Assembly (NCBI GenBank): GCA_963803495.1
Contig: CAWDMP010000002.1
Coordinates: 682,001 to 746,000 of the forward strand
Length of the DNA stretch: 64,000 nt
Direction: 5' to 3'
Origin: Persicitalea sp963803495
GTDB lineage: Bacteria; Bacteroidota; Bacteroidia; Cytophagales; Spirosomataceae
In this document: in pieces, positions 41,337 to 50,373 of the stretch
Layout of the letters: the number at the start of each line of letters is the position of its first letter
Numbering within the stretch: the stretch's first letter is position 1
Made by a program: the position numbers and the translations under genes
Notes under the pieces: model-generated
The model's database searches: none
Told to the model about the DNA's origin: nothing
Seen by the model: only the letters and a program-made list of their open reading frames with translations

Positions 41337-42671
41337 CTACACTACCGGCAGCACCCACGGTTTGCGGTACTTCGGCGTGATCATGGCGTTGGCGGCAGCG
41401 TTGTCGCCGAAGTTCTTTTTGGACTCGTCCCACACGAGTTGCGACCGGGTGCGGAGGGCGATGTTGCCCGCGTGGGCGTAGGCGGCCACGAGCCGGCCGT
41501 TTTCGATGGGACAGTTGGGCTCGGCGCGCGACTTGATGCAGTCGATGAAATTCTGCATGTGTTCGAGGTGGTAGTCGCGGCCGGGTTGCCGGGGCAGGGC
41601 GGGCGTACGGTAGGTGGTTTTGTCGTCGCCGAGTTCGGGAAGTACCTCCCAGCCCGAGCGGTCGATGACCAGCGTGGCGTCGTGACCGATGTAGGCCAGG
41701 CCGTACTTGCGGCCGTAAGGTCCGCTCTCGACGCCCGCCACGTTCTCCCAATTGATCGTGTAGTCGGGTAGTTGGTAGTTGACGTTCAGCGTGTCGAAGG
41801 TTTCGTGGGCGTGGTCGGGAAAAGCGAAATTTCCGCCCGAAGCCGTCACGGTGATCGGCATCGTTTTGATGTCCTTCACCCAAAGCGCCATATCGAGCAA
41901 GTGGACGCCCCAATCGGTGAGTAGTCCGCCCCCATAGTCCCAGAACATGCGCCAGTTGCCATGAAAGCGGCTTTGGTTGAAGGTACGCTCGGGAGCCGGG
42001 CCTAGCCAACGCGCAAAGTCCACGCCCGCCGGTACCGGCGAATCCGGCACCTCGGGTGCCCCGATGCCGTAGCCGAAATTACCCCATACGTTCACCTTTC
42101 TGAGTTGCCCGATGTTACCCGCCCTGATGTAGTCCAGAGCTTTGTTCCAGTGGTCGCCGCTGCGCTGCTGCTGTCCTACCTGTACCACGCGCTTGTACTT
42201 GCGGGTGGCTGCCACCATCACATCGCACTCGGCGATGCTGTTGGCCAGGGGTTTTTCGACGTACACATCTTTCCCCGCCTCGCAGGCCGCCACAAACGGC
42301 AGGCAATGCCAGTGGTCGGGCGTGCCAATGATGACGGCATCGATGGACTTGTCTTCCGTGACCTGTCGAAAATCTTTGTAGAGTTTGGGGGCCCTGCCCT
42401 GAATTTTCTCGACGTCGGCCCCGCGGCGGCGGAGTACCTCGTCGTCGATGTCGCACAAGGCAACGCACTCGACGTTAGGAATTTTAAGCGCGTTGCTCAG
42501 GTCACCAAAGCCCATGCCGCGGGCGCCGATGAGGGCAACGGTGATCTTATCGGCGGCACTTTGCGTACGCGTACTTTTGGCTTGCGCAGGCGCGTAAGCC
42601 AGGCCTCCGAGTCCGGCGGCAGCGGCTATTTTAGTGGAGTTGTTCAGGAATTCGCGGCGGGTAGTCGGCAT
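41337..42671 (-). CDS. Gfo/Idh/MocA family oxidoreductase with Tat signal peptide
   Basis: This 444-residue protein begins with a twin-arginine signal (TTRREFLNNSTKIAAAAGL, cleavage near YAPAQA), so it is exported folded to the periplasm. The Rossmann start is KITVALIGARGMG, then VECVALCDID, IIGTPDHWHCLPFVAACEAGKDVYVEKPLANS with the family Lys in EKP, and WDYGGGLLTDWGVHLLDMALW in the C-terminal domain. Members oxidise or reduce sugars and derivatives with NAD(P), or act as glycosidases by redox chemistry. The stop is 11 bp from the convergent phosphatase gene. It is followed on this strand by nothing within the island, so partners are unclear. Confidence 0.93.
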   Translation of the reverse strand: MPTTRREFLNNSTKIAAAAGLGGLAYAPAQAKSTRTQSAADKITVALIGARGMGFGDLSNALKIPNVECVALCDIDDEVLRRRGADVEKIQGRAPKLYKDFRQVTEDKSIDAVIIGTPDHWHCLPFVAACEAGKDVYVEKPLANSIAECDVMVAATRKYKRVVQVGQQQRSGDHWNKALDYIRAGNIGQLRKVNVWGNFGYGIGAPEVPDSPVPAGVDFARWLGPAPERTFNQSRFHGNWRMFWDYGGGLLTDWGVHLLDMALWVKDIKTMPITVTASGGNFAFPDHAHETFDTLNVNYQLPDYTINWENVAGVESGPYGRKYGLAYIGHDATLVIDRSGWEVLPELGDDKTTYRTPALPRQPGRDYHLEHMQNFIDCIKSRAEPNCPIENGRLVAAYAHAGNIALRTRSQLVWDESKKNFGDNAAANAMITPKYRKPWVLPVV

Positions 42672-42742
42672 AGGTATGGCGGTTTGGTGTTTTCATTCCA
42701 AAGCACCTTACACCGCTAATCTACCGCCCCGGCACGTGCCGC

Positions 42743-44056
42743 CTAAATCGAGGAATCGTCCGCGTTAGCGGGCCCGGCGGCCAGCATTCCGGCACGGCCG
42801 GGTCGGGCATTCATCGCTTCCATGCGATCCATCATTTCCTCTTTTGCCGCTTCGAAGGCGACCTGATATTCCTTCCGCACCGGATTGGCCAGCGGAAGTT
42901 TTACTTTGAGCGCATCGACCTGTTTGCCGTTTTTCCAAAAACGAAAACAAAGGTGCGGGCCCGTGGAAAGGCCGGTACTGCCTACGTACCCGATGGTTTG
43001 GCCCATCGTCACGCGCGCCCCGCGGCGCATTCTCTTGGCAAATTTCGACATATGCAGGTACTGCGTGGTGTAGGTCTTGTTGTGCCGGATCTTGACGTAG
43101 TTGCCATTGCCCCGGCTGCGGCCGACTTCTACTACCACGCCATCACCGACGGTGCGAATGGGCGTGCCCCGGCGGGCGGCGTAGTCGGTACCGAGGTGGG
43201 GTTTGTAGCGTTTTTGGACGGGGTGGAAGCGGCGCTTGGTATAGCGCGAACTAATGCGACTAAATTCAACGGGGTCTTTCAAAAATGCTTTCTTGAAACT
43301 CTTGCCGTCCTGATCGTAGTAGGCCGTCCCCTGCCCCTGATCGAGTGCGATAGCATAGAGCGGTTCGCCACTATGTTGGATGTAGGCTCCCTTGAGGCGG
43401 CCGGTTCCAATGGTTTTGCCGTTTACTTCTTTGGCTTCATAAATCAGCTTGAAGGTATCACCCGCCTGCACGCGGTTGAGGTCGAGGCGCCAGGCGTAGA
43501 TGTCGGCCAGTTGGTCCACCAGCCCCGCCGTACCGCCCGCTTTCAACATCGACTGGTACAGCGAGCCTTTGATTTCGCCCACCAATTCGTGCTCCACGGT
43601 GTCGACGCGGCGCTGGCAACGCGTCACGCACAGGCTGTCGCGCAGATCGTAGATGACGTACTCGACCGCGCTGGGCTCATAGATGAAGTACCTGGCCGTG
43701 CGGTCGGTGTCCTTGTCAAATAACAAAGTGTAAGGGCGATTGCTCCGCATTCTGCGCAGCGGGTACACGTCTTTGGCTTTCTGAACGAGCGCATGAATAG
43801 TCGACATGCCGATGTTGTAGTCGTTCAGAATGGTCGAGATCGTCTCGCCGGATTCTACCTGACTTTCCAGGATTTGGAGCGAATCGGTGGCGATGCCATA
43901 CACGACCGGGGCGGGCGGAGGTACCTCGGCGCGCTCCTGGGTAGTCGGCTGGGTCTGTGATTTGAAAAGAGCGCCGCTCCAGGGGAGAAAAAAGGCTTGG
44001 GCGACAAAAAGAAGAACGGAAACTACGGCTGCGATAAAGATCAGTCGTCTTGACAT
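42743..44056 (-). CDS. M23 family peptidoglycan endopeptidase-like protein
   Basis: About 437 residues from the ATG at 44056 (MSRRLIFIAAVVSVLLFVAQAFFL, an N-terminal membrane anchor or signal); a TTG 51 bp further upstream is less likely. The middle (about 60-270) contains LysM/CSD3-like segments (ESGETISTILNDYNIG, QAGDTFKLIYEAKEV). The M23 domain has HLGTDYAARRGTPIRTVGDGVV (zinc His and Asp) and ends with TGPHLCFRFWKNG. There the second His of the usual H-x-H zinc motif is Cys, a variant I recall from other Bacteroidota. It probably cleaves peptidoglycan cross-links during growth or division. Acts in the periplasm. Confidence 0.92.
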   Translation of the reverse strand: MSRRLIFIAAVVSVLLFVAQAFFLPWSGALFKSQTQPTTQERAEVPPPAPVVYGIATDSLQILESQVESGETISTILNDYNIGMSTIHALVQKAKDVYPLRRMRSNRPYTLLFDKDTDRTARYFIYEPSAVEYVIYDLRDSLCVTRCQRRVDTVEHELVGEIKGSLYQSMLKAGGTAGLVDQLADIYAWRLDLNRVQAGDTFKLIYEAKEVNGKTIGTGRLKGAYIQHSGEPLYAIALDQGQGTAYYDQDGKSFKKAFLKDPVEFSRISSRYTKRRFHPVQKRYKPHLGTDYAARRGTPIRTVGDGVVVEVGRSRGNGNYVKIRHNKTYTTQYLHMSKFAKRMRRGARVTMGQTIGYVGSTGLSTGPHLCFRFWKNGKQVDALKVKLPLANPVRKEYQVAFEAAKEEMMDRMEAMNARPGRAGMLAAGPANADDSSI

Positions 44057-44252
44057 TGGCACGAAAAGGTTTGGACGGGTACGTTGATTTGAATGCTCAA
44101 CGCGCAAATCTAAGGCTTTGAGGTTTTATAAAAAAATAAAAATCTCAGGCAATAATCTATTAGTTAATCAGTTGCGCATTTGCCCCAAAAATCTGGTTAC
44201 TCAGTCTTGCGCCCACAAATCCCGTTGCAGTAGGTACCGGTACCGCCCGTCG

Positions 44253-45224
44253 CTACTTCACAAACTCGCGCGAGCTACTGGCCTCAGCTTTGGGAAAATC
44301 CGCCGGAATAGGAATATCGACCTTACCGGTGGCGGCCCATTGCGCGCCGCGCTGCAAGCTGGTGATGAACCCGACATCCTGCACCGAGTAGTCCACGTGG
44401 CCCATCGCCATATGAAACACGCGCCCCTTGCCGTAGCTGATCGTCATCAGCATCGGCTCATGGCGATCGGTACCACTGTTATCCTTGGGGGCGTAGGCGG
44501 TGGCCAATACTTCCATATTTTCGGCCGGACCACGCAGGCGGTTGTACAGTTCGTCTTTGGTGTGCATCCAGGTACTCGGCATCCCTTTCGTGATCGGATG
44601 GTCGGGATTGCGGACCGTGATCAGGAATTCCGTCTGCTTGCCGTGGGCCCCGGCTTTGCCCGGCGAGGTATCCCGCACGAGCTTGCCCGCGTCGTTGTAA
44701 TACACGTACGGCCCGTCTTTTTCGGTGCGGTCGCCCCAGCCACCCAGGCCGATCATCCGGTTGTAGGCGGGCCATTCGGGAAAAGAGTTGTTGGCGGCGT
44801 GAATGACGACCATGCCGCCGCCTTTTTTCATGAATTTCTCGAAATCGGCCTTCGTCGCATCGGACCAGGGCGCGGCGTTCCAGCCAAAATTGATGAGTAC
44901 CAGGTCGTACTTAGAAAAATCAGGATGAAAGTCGGGGTCCGCTTTGGATTTATCGAGCGACTCGGTCCCGCTGACGCCCGCCACCGGGTAGTCGGCGATG
45001 AATTCATCGCCCTTCCAGGTGTACTTGCTGCGTTGCACGTCTACCGAAAACTTCCCCGTTTCTTCCAGGTACTGCTTCATCATGTAGGTTGTCTTGGGCC
45101 ACTGGTCGTGGTTGTTCTGGCCGTCGACGATCAGGGCGCGGATGGGCTTGGCGGCTTTTTGGGCGTAGGTAGATAGGCCGGTCGAAACGACCAGTAGCAG
45201 TAGCAATAAGTACTTCATTTTCAT
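44253..45224 (-). CDS. ThuA domain-containing secreted protein
   Basis: This 323-residue protein has a clear signal peptide (MKMKYLLLLLLVVSTGLSTYAQ) and is exported. The ThuA/trehalose-utilisation domain, a flavodoxin-like class I amidotransferase-like fold, covers the rest. Landmarks are IRALIVDGQNNHDQWPKTTYMMKQYLEETG, DLVLINFGWNAAPW, GGGMVVIHAANNSFPEWPAYNRMIGLGG, PDHPITKGMPSTWMHTKDELY and GRVFHMAMGHVD. The catalytic role of this family is unsettled; it often sits next to Gfo/Idh/MocA oxidoreductases in sugar-related loci, and one lies about 1.6 kb downstream here, separated by the M23 gene. Confidence 0.92.
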   Translation of the reverse strand: MKMKYLLLLLLVVSTGLSTYAQKAAKPIRALIVDGQNNHDQWPKTTYMMKQYLEETGKFSVDVQRSKYTWKGDEFIADYPVAGVSGTESLDKSKADPDFHPDFSKYDLVLINFGWNAAPWSDATKADFEKFMKKGGGMVVIHAANNSFPEWPAYNRMIGLGGWGDRTEKDGPYVYYNDAGKLVRDTSPGKAGAHGKQTEFLITVRNPDHPITKGMPSTWMHTKDELYNRLRGPAENMEVLATAYAPKDNSGTDRHEPMLMTISYGKGRVFHMAMGHVDYSVQDVGFITSLQRGAQWAATGKVDIPIPADFPKAEASSSREFVK

Positions 45225-45298
45225 AGGGAATGCTGGGTTAAGAGGTACACCTTCCGAAACAAAGGATTTAAACGACGCAAAATACTAGAATTGTTTAC

Positions 45299-45338
45299 AA
45301 AAAAAGGGAAACAGCTGCAAAGCCATTTCCCTTTTTCC
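45299..45338 (-). terminator. Rho-independent terminator of the adhesin gene
   Basis: On the reverse strand the stem AAAAAGGGAAA pairs with TTTCCCTTTTT and runs into a T-tract. It lies 22 bp after the adhesin stop codon. Confidence 0.8.
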
Positions 45339-45359
45339 AATTTTAAAAAACTACGGATT

Positions 45360-48300
45360 TTATCGCACAAGCACCTTGCTAAACTCGGCCGCTTGCCCCG
45401 GCGCGGCGTTCTCGCGCCGCAAGCGCAGGAAGTACATCCCGCTGGCCGCTTGCGGCAGGTCCACTTGCTCGCTGTGCTCACCTTGTCCGGTGATGGCTTT
45501 CATCCAGACCCTCCGGCCCAGCACGTCGCTCACGTCCAGCGTGGCCCGCTGGCCCGGCGTCAGGTAGAAGCTGGCTTTGAAAGTACCCTCCGTTGGGTTG
45601 GGATAGGCCGTCAGAGGAATGACCAGTGCCGGGGCTCCTTCCGCCACGCCCAGCCGTGCCGCGGCTGCACCCCCTTCGCTGACGCACAGCTCCCGCAGGC
45701 AGAAGTACCCGTCCTGAGTGCCGAAGACCAGCGCGTTGTTGCCCGCGTTCAGAGCGAAATCGCCCAGTTCGATCGTGGCGTAGGCTCGGCCCGCCACCGG
45801 CGTGCGCGGCAGCAGTACCGTGCGAACCGTCCCATTCACGCTCAGCCGCAGCGTCACCGACCGCTCGATGGCCTGGTAGGTCAGTGTCAGCGTCTTGCTG
45901 CCGCCGCTGCCCGCCGTGTAGGTGTAGGACTTGGCCTCACTCGGGTTGCCCACGCACTCGTCGCCCAGGCTGATGCAGGCGCTCACCGTCGGTGGCGGCG
46001 GTGGGGTACCTTGCACGCTCACCGTTACGCTACCCGCCGCACTGGCGCAGCCGCCACCCGTGCAGGTGGCCGTGAAGGTGCTCGTCGCGGTAGGGCTGAC
46101 GCTCTTGCTCGTCCCCGTGCCCAGCCCATCCGACCAGTTGACCACGCCATTGCAGTTGCTGGCCGTCAAGGTACTGCTTTGTCCGGCCATGATGCTGGCC
46201 GGGCTGGCGCTCAGGCTCGGGGCGGGCGGGGGCGTGCAGCCGCCCGGCGCGCCGTCGGTGCACAGCTGGCGGAAGCACAGGTAGCCCCCGCCGCTGGCCA
46301 GCGTGATGGTGTTACTGCCCGCGCTGAGGTTGTAGCTGCCGGGCAGGGTGATGGTAGCGAAGGCCGATCCCGTGCCGGGCAGGGCCACAGTACGCAAAGT
46401 ACCGTTGACGCTCAGCCGGAGCGTGGCGTCACCCTCGTTGGCGCGGTAGGTCAGGGCCAGCGACTTGCTGCCGCCGCTCGCCAAAATCAGGTTGTAGTCC
46501 TTGGTCTCGAACTGGTTGCCCGAGCAGTCGTCGCCCAGGGCCAGGCAGTTGCCCGTGGCGGGCGGCGGCGGCGGTGGGGTGCCCTGCACGCTGACCGTCA
46601 CGCTGCCGGCCGGGCCGGTGCAGCCGTCGGTGGTGCAGCTGGCCGTGTAGGTCGTCGTGGCGGCGGGCTGCACGGTCTTGGTGGTGCCGCTGCCCAGCCC
46701 GTTGGACCAGGTGACCGTGCCGGTGCAACCGCTGGCCATTAGGGTACTGCTTTGTCCGGCCGTGAGGCTCATCGGGCTGGCCAAGAGTTGCGGGGCGGGT
46801 GGGGGCGAGCAGGGCGTGGTGGGTGGCCCGGCGGCGCACAGCTGGCGGAAGCACAGGTAGCCGCCCCCGCTGGCCAGCGTAATGTCGTTGGCCCCGGCGT
46901 TAAGCGCGAAGTCGCCCGGCAGGGTCATCGTGGCGAAAGCGCCGCCCGTGCCGGGCAGGGCGATGGTGCGTAAGGTGCCGTTGACGCTGATGCGAAGCGT
47001 GGCGGCGCCCTCGTTGGCGCGGTAGGTCAGGCTGAGCACGCGGCTGCCGGGCGTGGCCTGGGCCAGCGTGAAGGCCTTGGTTTCGAACTGGTTGCCCGAG
47101 CACTGGTCGCCCAGGGCCAGGCAGTTGGCCGCCGCGGGCGGTGAGCCGACGGTGACGGTGAGCGGGTCGGAGGCGGCCGTGCAACTGTTGCCGTCGGTGC
47201 AGGTGGCCGTCAGGGTGTACTGCCCGGTGGCGGCCACGGTGTAGGCGTTGCCGCTGGCGCTACCCGTGCCGCCGGAGACCTGCCAGGCGACGGTGGTGGG
47301 GCAGCCCGAGGCCGTCACGGTGATGGCGTCGCCGGGCGTGGATGTGCCGGGGGAGGCCGAGAGGGTGACGACGGGCGGGGCGTTGACGGTCAGGCTGGCG
47401 CTGGCCGAGCCGGGGCCGTTGTTGGCGTCGGTGACCGTGAGCGTGAAGTTCTGGCTACCAGAGCCCGCCGCCGTGATGGTCTGGCTGAACGCGCTGCCGC
47501 TGGCCGTGCCGGTCTTTTCCGTGCCGTTGTTGTTCGTGAGTGTATAGTCGTAGGTGCCGCTTGTGTTGGCGACGTTGGCTGTGAAAGTGACCGACTGCCC
47601 GGCGCAGACGGGGCTGGGGCTGGCGGCCAGATTGCCGACGGCGGTCTGCTGGTTCTGGGTGACGGTGGTCTGGTTCTGAGCCGTGCAGCCGTTAGCACCC
47701 GTGACCGTCACGGTGTATTGGCCGGGCGTAGTGACGGTGGCCGTGTTGCCGCTGGGGCCGCCGATTTGGGTAGCGCCCGCACTGAAGGCGTAGGTCGTGC
47801 CGCCGCCCGCCGTCAGGGTGACGGTGGGCATAGCCACGGTCAGCGGGCCGTTGTTGGAGAAGCTCGTGGCGGGCGGGGCGTTGACGGTCAGGTTGGTATT
47901 GTCCGAGCCGGGCCCGTTCTGGGCGTCGGTGACCGTCAGCGTGAAGGTCTGGTTGCCCGAGCCTTGGGCCGTGACCGTTTGGCTGAAATTGGGACCGCTG
48001 GCCTGGCCGTTCTTGATGGTGCTGGCCCCGTTAGTCAGCGTGTAGTTGTAGGTGCCGCTGGTGTTGGCGACGGTGGCCGTGAAAGTGACTTGCTGCCCGG
48101 CGCAGACGGGGCTGGGATTGGCGGTCAGGTTGGAGACGGCCGTGCTGGCGTTGCGAGTGACGGTGGTGCTGGCGTCGGCGGTGCAGCCGCTGGCGTCGGT
48201 GATGGTGACGGTGTAGGTACCCGGCGCGGTGACCCTGGCCTGGTTGGTGCTGCCGATCTGGGTCGCGCCGTTGCCGAAGGCGTAGCTCGTGCCGCTGCTG

Positions 48301-49418
48301 GCCGTCAGGGTGGCGGTGGTTTTGTTGGCCGTCAGCGGGCCGTCGTTGATGAGCGTGGCGGTGTTGGGCGCGGGGAAGGTGCCCTGGTACTCGTAGGCCC
48401 CCATGTCGATGGTTCTGCGCTTGCGCGTATTGCCCGCCAGATCGGTGGCCGTGGCGTTGGCGTCGTTGTTGCCCGCGTCGATGGCGGGCGAGCAGGGGCT
48501 CAGCTCGGTGCTATTGATCGAAGCGAAGGGGCTGACGGTGGTCGTTAGATTGTTGCCGTTGTCGGTGTAGCTGGTTTCCGAGGCCTCGAAGAGTGTGTAG
48601 GCGGCGGTGGTGGTAGCCGTGTAGGAAGCATTGCTGGTATTGACAATCGTATTCTCTCCCCCATTACCAAAAAATACACAGTTGGTCAGCATCAAAGTAC
48701 CGTAGCCATTGTCTATCGCCCCCCCTCTACCAGTGGAAGAATTGTTTGAAAAGGAGCAATTGGTCAATGTAACGCTGCCTCTGGAACCGAATATCGCCCC
48801 CCCATCACCACCAGTGGAGTTACCTAGAAACGAACAGTTGATCAGCGTTGGGCTACCACCGACATTAGACATCGCCCCTCCTCCAATCGTTGTGGAATTA
48901 CTAATAAAGGAGCAATTGATCAGCGTCGGGCTGCTGGAATTGTTGTACAATGCCCCCCCAGCCCTAGCGGAATTACTCAGGAACAAGCAATTGATTACTG
49001 TGGGGCTGCTGTCACCGTTATATATCGCCCCCCCGAGTGGCGATATTTTATCCTCTAGATCTGGGTCGTCCTTGTCAGCATTCCCCCCCGTGAGGGTGAA
49101 GCCATCCAGCACCGCCACCGCCGTGAGGCCGTTTTTATTATTCAGAATAACATGATAGCTATTATCCGCCTTCTCGTTCTCAGTACCGATGTCGCCGCTG
49201 AGCACCGTGCCGTTGGTGGCCGGGTTGCTATCGCGGTCGGTTAGGTTCATTTGCCCACTGGTGAAGCCGCCGTAGATCTTCACGTTTTCCTTCATGACGA
49301 AGCTTACGTTCCGGTCGGTCGTGGTTGTGGGCTTGTAGGTGCCGGGGCCACCCAGATCTGGTCGCCGGGCTGGGCGGCGGCCAGGGCGGTCTGTAGCGAC
49401 TGGTAGGCGGTGTTCCAC
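45360..49418 (-). CDS. T9SS-secreted multidomain adhesin, main part (frame broken at N-terminus)
   Basis: This frame encodes over 1300 residues but lacks its natural start; the first about 30 residues before GTYKPTTTTDRNVSF are an artefact of the frame. The signal peptide and first 50 residues are in another frame (49348-49585). After the break come a parallel beta-helix with repeated 'LINCSF.gNst..ggga' motifs (choice-of-anchor type, about 50-330) and PKD/Ig-like segments with NPSPVCAGQQVTFTATVANTSG repeats. Three copies of a 'NCLALGDdCSGNQFETK...GYLCFRQLC' module with SPPPAP-type linkers follow. The end is a type IX secretion type A sorting domain (YPNPTEGTFKASF...GMYFLRL). It should be anchored on the cell surface as an adhesin. 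Confidence 0.88.
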   Translation of the reverse strand: MEHRLPVATDRPGRRPARRPDLGGPGTYKPTTTTDRNVSFVMKENVKIYGGFTSGQMNLTDRDSNPATNGTVLSGDIGTENEKADNSYHVILNNKNGLTAVAVLDGFTLTGGNADKDDPDLEDKISPLGGAIYNGDSSPTVINCLFLSNSARAGGALYNNSSSPTLINCSFISNSTTIGGGAMSNVGGSPTLINCSFLGNSTGGDGGAIFGSRGSVTLTNCSFSNNSSTGRGGAIDNGYGTLMLTNCVFFGNGGENTIVNTSNASYTATTTAAYTLFEASETSYTDNGNNLTTTVSPFASINSTELSPCSPAIDAGNNDANATATDLAGNTRKRRTIDMGAYEYQGTFPAPNTATLINDGPLTANKTTATLTASSGTSYAFGNGATQIGSTNQARVTAPGTYTVTITDASGCTADASTTVTRNASTAVSNLTANPSPVCAGQQVTFTATVANTSGTYNYTLTNGASTIKNGQASGPNFSQTVTAQGSGNQTFTLTVTDAQNGPGSDNTNLTVNAPPATSFSNNGPLTVAMPTVTLTAGGGTTYAFSAGATQIGGPSGNTATVTTPGQYTVTVTGANGCTAQNQTTVTQNQQTAVGNLAASPSPVCAGQSVTFTANVANTSGTYDYTLTNNNGTEKTGTASGSAFSQTITAAGSGSQNFTLTVTDANNGPGSASASLTVNAPPVVTLSASPGTSTPGDAITVTASGCPTTVAWQVSGGTGSASGNAYTVAATGQYTLTATCTDGNSCTAASDPLTVTVGSPPAAANCLALGDQCSGNQFETKAFTLAQATPGSRVLSLTYRANEGAATLRISVNGTLRTIALPGTGGAFATMTLPGDFALNAGANDITLASGGGYLCFRQLCAAGPPTTPCSPPPAPQLLASPMSLTAGQSSTLMASGCTGTVTWSNGLGSGTTKTVQPAATTTYTASCTTDGCTGPAGSVTVSVQGTPPPPPPATGNCLALGDDCSGNQFETKDYNLILASGGSKSLALTYRANEGDATLRLSVNGTLRTVALPGTGSAFATITLPGSYNLSAGSNTITLASGGGYLCFRQLCTDGAPGGCTPPPAPSLSASPASIMAGQSSTLTASNCNGVVNWSDGLGTGTSKSVSPTATSTFTATCTGGGCASAAGSVTVSVQGTPPPPPTVSACISLGDECVGNPSEAKSYTYTAGSGGSKTLTLTYQAIERSVTLRLSVNGTVRTVLLPRTPVAGRAYATIELGDFALNAGNNALVFGTQDGYFCLRELCVSEGGAAAARLGVAEGAPALVIPLTAYPNPTEGTFKASFYLTPGQRATLDVSDVLGRRVWMKAITGQGEHSEQVDLPQAASGMYFLRLRRENAAPGQAAEFSKVLVR
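45680..47135 (-). repeat. Three tandem adhesin modules, 578-bp period
   Basis: The modules reading NCLALGD...GYLCFRQLC recur with their left edges near 45680, 46258 and 46836, a 578-bp period. The DNA identity is high between the second and third, which makes recombination between copies possible. The C-terminal copy (ACISLGDECVGN...GYFCLRELC) is the most diverged. Confidence 0.75.
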
Positions 49419-49585
49419 GACAGGCCGTCGCCGCTGTCGTCGGGACGGGCGGCGTTCACGTAGCGGGTTTGGGCCAGAGCGGTGGAGGCCAGCAGCGTCG
49501 TCAGGGCCAGCAGGAGCAGCAGGCCCCGGAGGGAGTGGCGCATGAGCGCGTGGCGGTTCTTTTTAGGAAGGGTAGCGGTTTTCAT
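49348..49585 (-). CDS. N-terminal signal-peptide part of the adhesin (out of frame with the main body)
   Basis: The ATG at 49585 starts a signal peptide (HSLRGLLLLLALTTLLASTALAQ), then TRYVNAARPDDSGDGLSWNTAYQSLQTALAAAQPGDQIWVA. This is the normal beginning of beta-helix adhesins, which continues 'xGTYKPTTTTDRN...'. That continuation is in a different frame from base 49343 downward. A single added base in the run of four G (forward strand, 49344-49347) would restore one reading frame with VAPGTYKP. It is therefore either a real frameshift mutation, a phase-variable tract, or a sequencing error. Without restoration the peptide ends after about 93 residues at 49304. Confidence 0.8.
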
Positions 49586-49635
49586 GGTTGTGAGGTTTTA
49601 AGTTATTAGGTGCCTTCAAGTCGTATCGTATCAGC

Positions 49636-50202
49636 TTACTCCCCCAGCGGCTCGGGGGGCGTTTCTCCGGCTACCAGCGGTGGCGGCTCGTCGGGCTGGA
49701 AGTAGTAGAGGCAGTCGATGCGCTGGTCATCGTCGAAGTGCAGCCACAGGCTTTCGGGCCGGGCCACGCGCTTGCCCGAGTCGTAGGTCAGCTGGCGCTG
49801 GTAGGCCGCCGACACGTACACACCCGGTCGGTCGGCCAGGCGCGGCGGGCGCACGGTTTCCTCTCCCACCGATTCCAGACTAAAATCTGAAAGCCGTACT
49901 TCCCTGACGCCGTAGGTATCTTTCCATTGGTGCCAGTAGGCCAGCAGGTCGGCCTTGCCCGCCATGGGTAGGGCGGTGGAGTCTTCGGCTGGCGGGTAGC
50001 AGGTCACGTCTTCGGCCAGCAGTTCGGCCCAGGCCTCGTACTGGCCGTCGGCCTGGTAGGTCAGCGCTTTCTGGGCCAGCACCACGTAGTGGTCCGGCGC
50101 GGCGGTGGCGTCATTAGCACCCGCCGATTCGCCGGACGAGGTACCCCGGCATGACAGCAAAGCCGTCAATGGTGGAATCAAAAAAAGCGAGAAGGAACGC
50201 AT
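49636..50202 (-). CDS. Secreted NTF2/SnoaL-fold lipoprotein
   Basis: This 188-residue protein begins MRSFSLFLIPPLTALLSCRGTSS. The LLSC lipobox-like stretch suggests a lipoprotein signal, so it is probably periplasmic-facing or surface-exposed. Residues about 40-165 read as an NTF2-like domain: VVLAQKALTYQADGQYEAWAELLAEDVTCYPPAEDSTALPMAGKADLLAYWHQWKDTYGVREVRLSDFS. The ending PDEPPPLVAGETPPEPLGE is Pro-rich. It is unlike the cytoplasmic NTF2 genes at 9.8-18 kb in being exported. Function unknown. Two direct repeats with 21-bp spacing lie in its upstream region and may be operators. Confidence 0.75.
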   Translation of the reverse strand: MRSFSLFLIPPLTALLSCRGTSSGESAGANDATAAPDHYVVLAQKALTYQADGQYEAWAELLAEDVTCYPPAEDSTALPMAGKADLLAYWHQWKDTYGVREVRLSDFSLESVGEETVRPPRLADRPGVYVSAAYQRQLTYDSGKRVARPESLWLHFDDDQRIDCLYYFQPDEPPPLVAGETPPEPLGE

Positions 50203-50275
50203 CGTTTTCGGAAGTTGAGTAAGCCGAAATAAGGATGCTTCAAAGGTGAGAGAATCAAGGGAAAACGACTTTGCC

Positions 50276-50308
50276 TATTTGACCAAAGACTTGTCGTATT
50301 TGACCAAA
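50276..50308 (-). promoter_or_regulatory. Direct repeat of tatttgaccaaa with 21-bp spacing
   Basis: Two perfect 12-bp copies start at 50276 and 50297, exactly 21 bp apart, in the 171-bp gap upstream of the lipoprotein gene. On the reverse strand each contains GTCAA. AraC-family proteins commonly bind direct repeats about 21 bp apart, and a disrupted AraC gene ends 66 bp away. Confidence 0.6.
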
Positions 50309-50373
50309 AAATCGGAAATAGGGGTAAAAACAAGGGTAATACGTCCCAAGAGAATCTTTTTGTCCGCTCCCGG

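Noticed and set aside
45291..46742. A 483-codon Arg/Ala/Gly-rich frame antisense to the adhesin
   Set aside because: Composition is that of a GC-rich shadow; the sense frame has clear modules and a T9SS domain.
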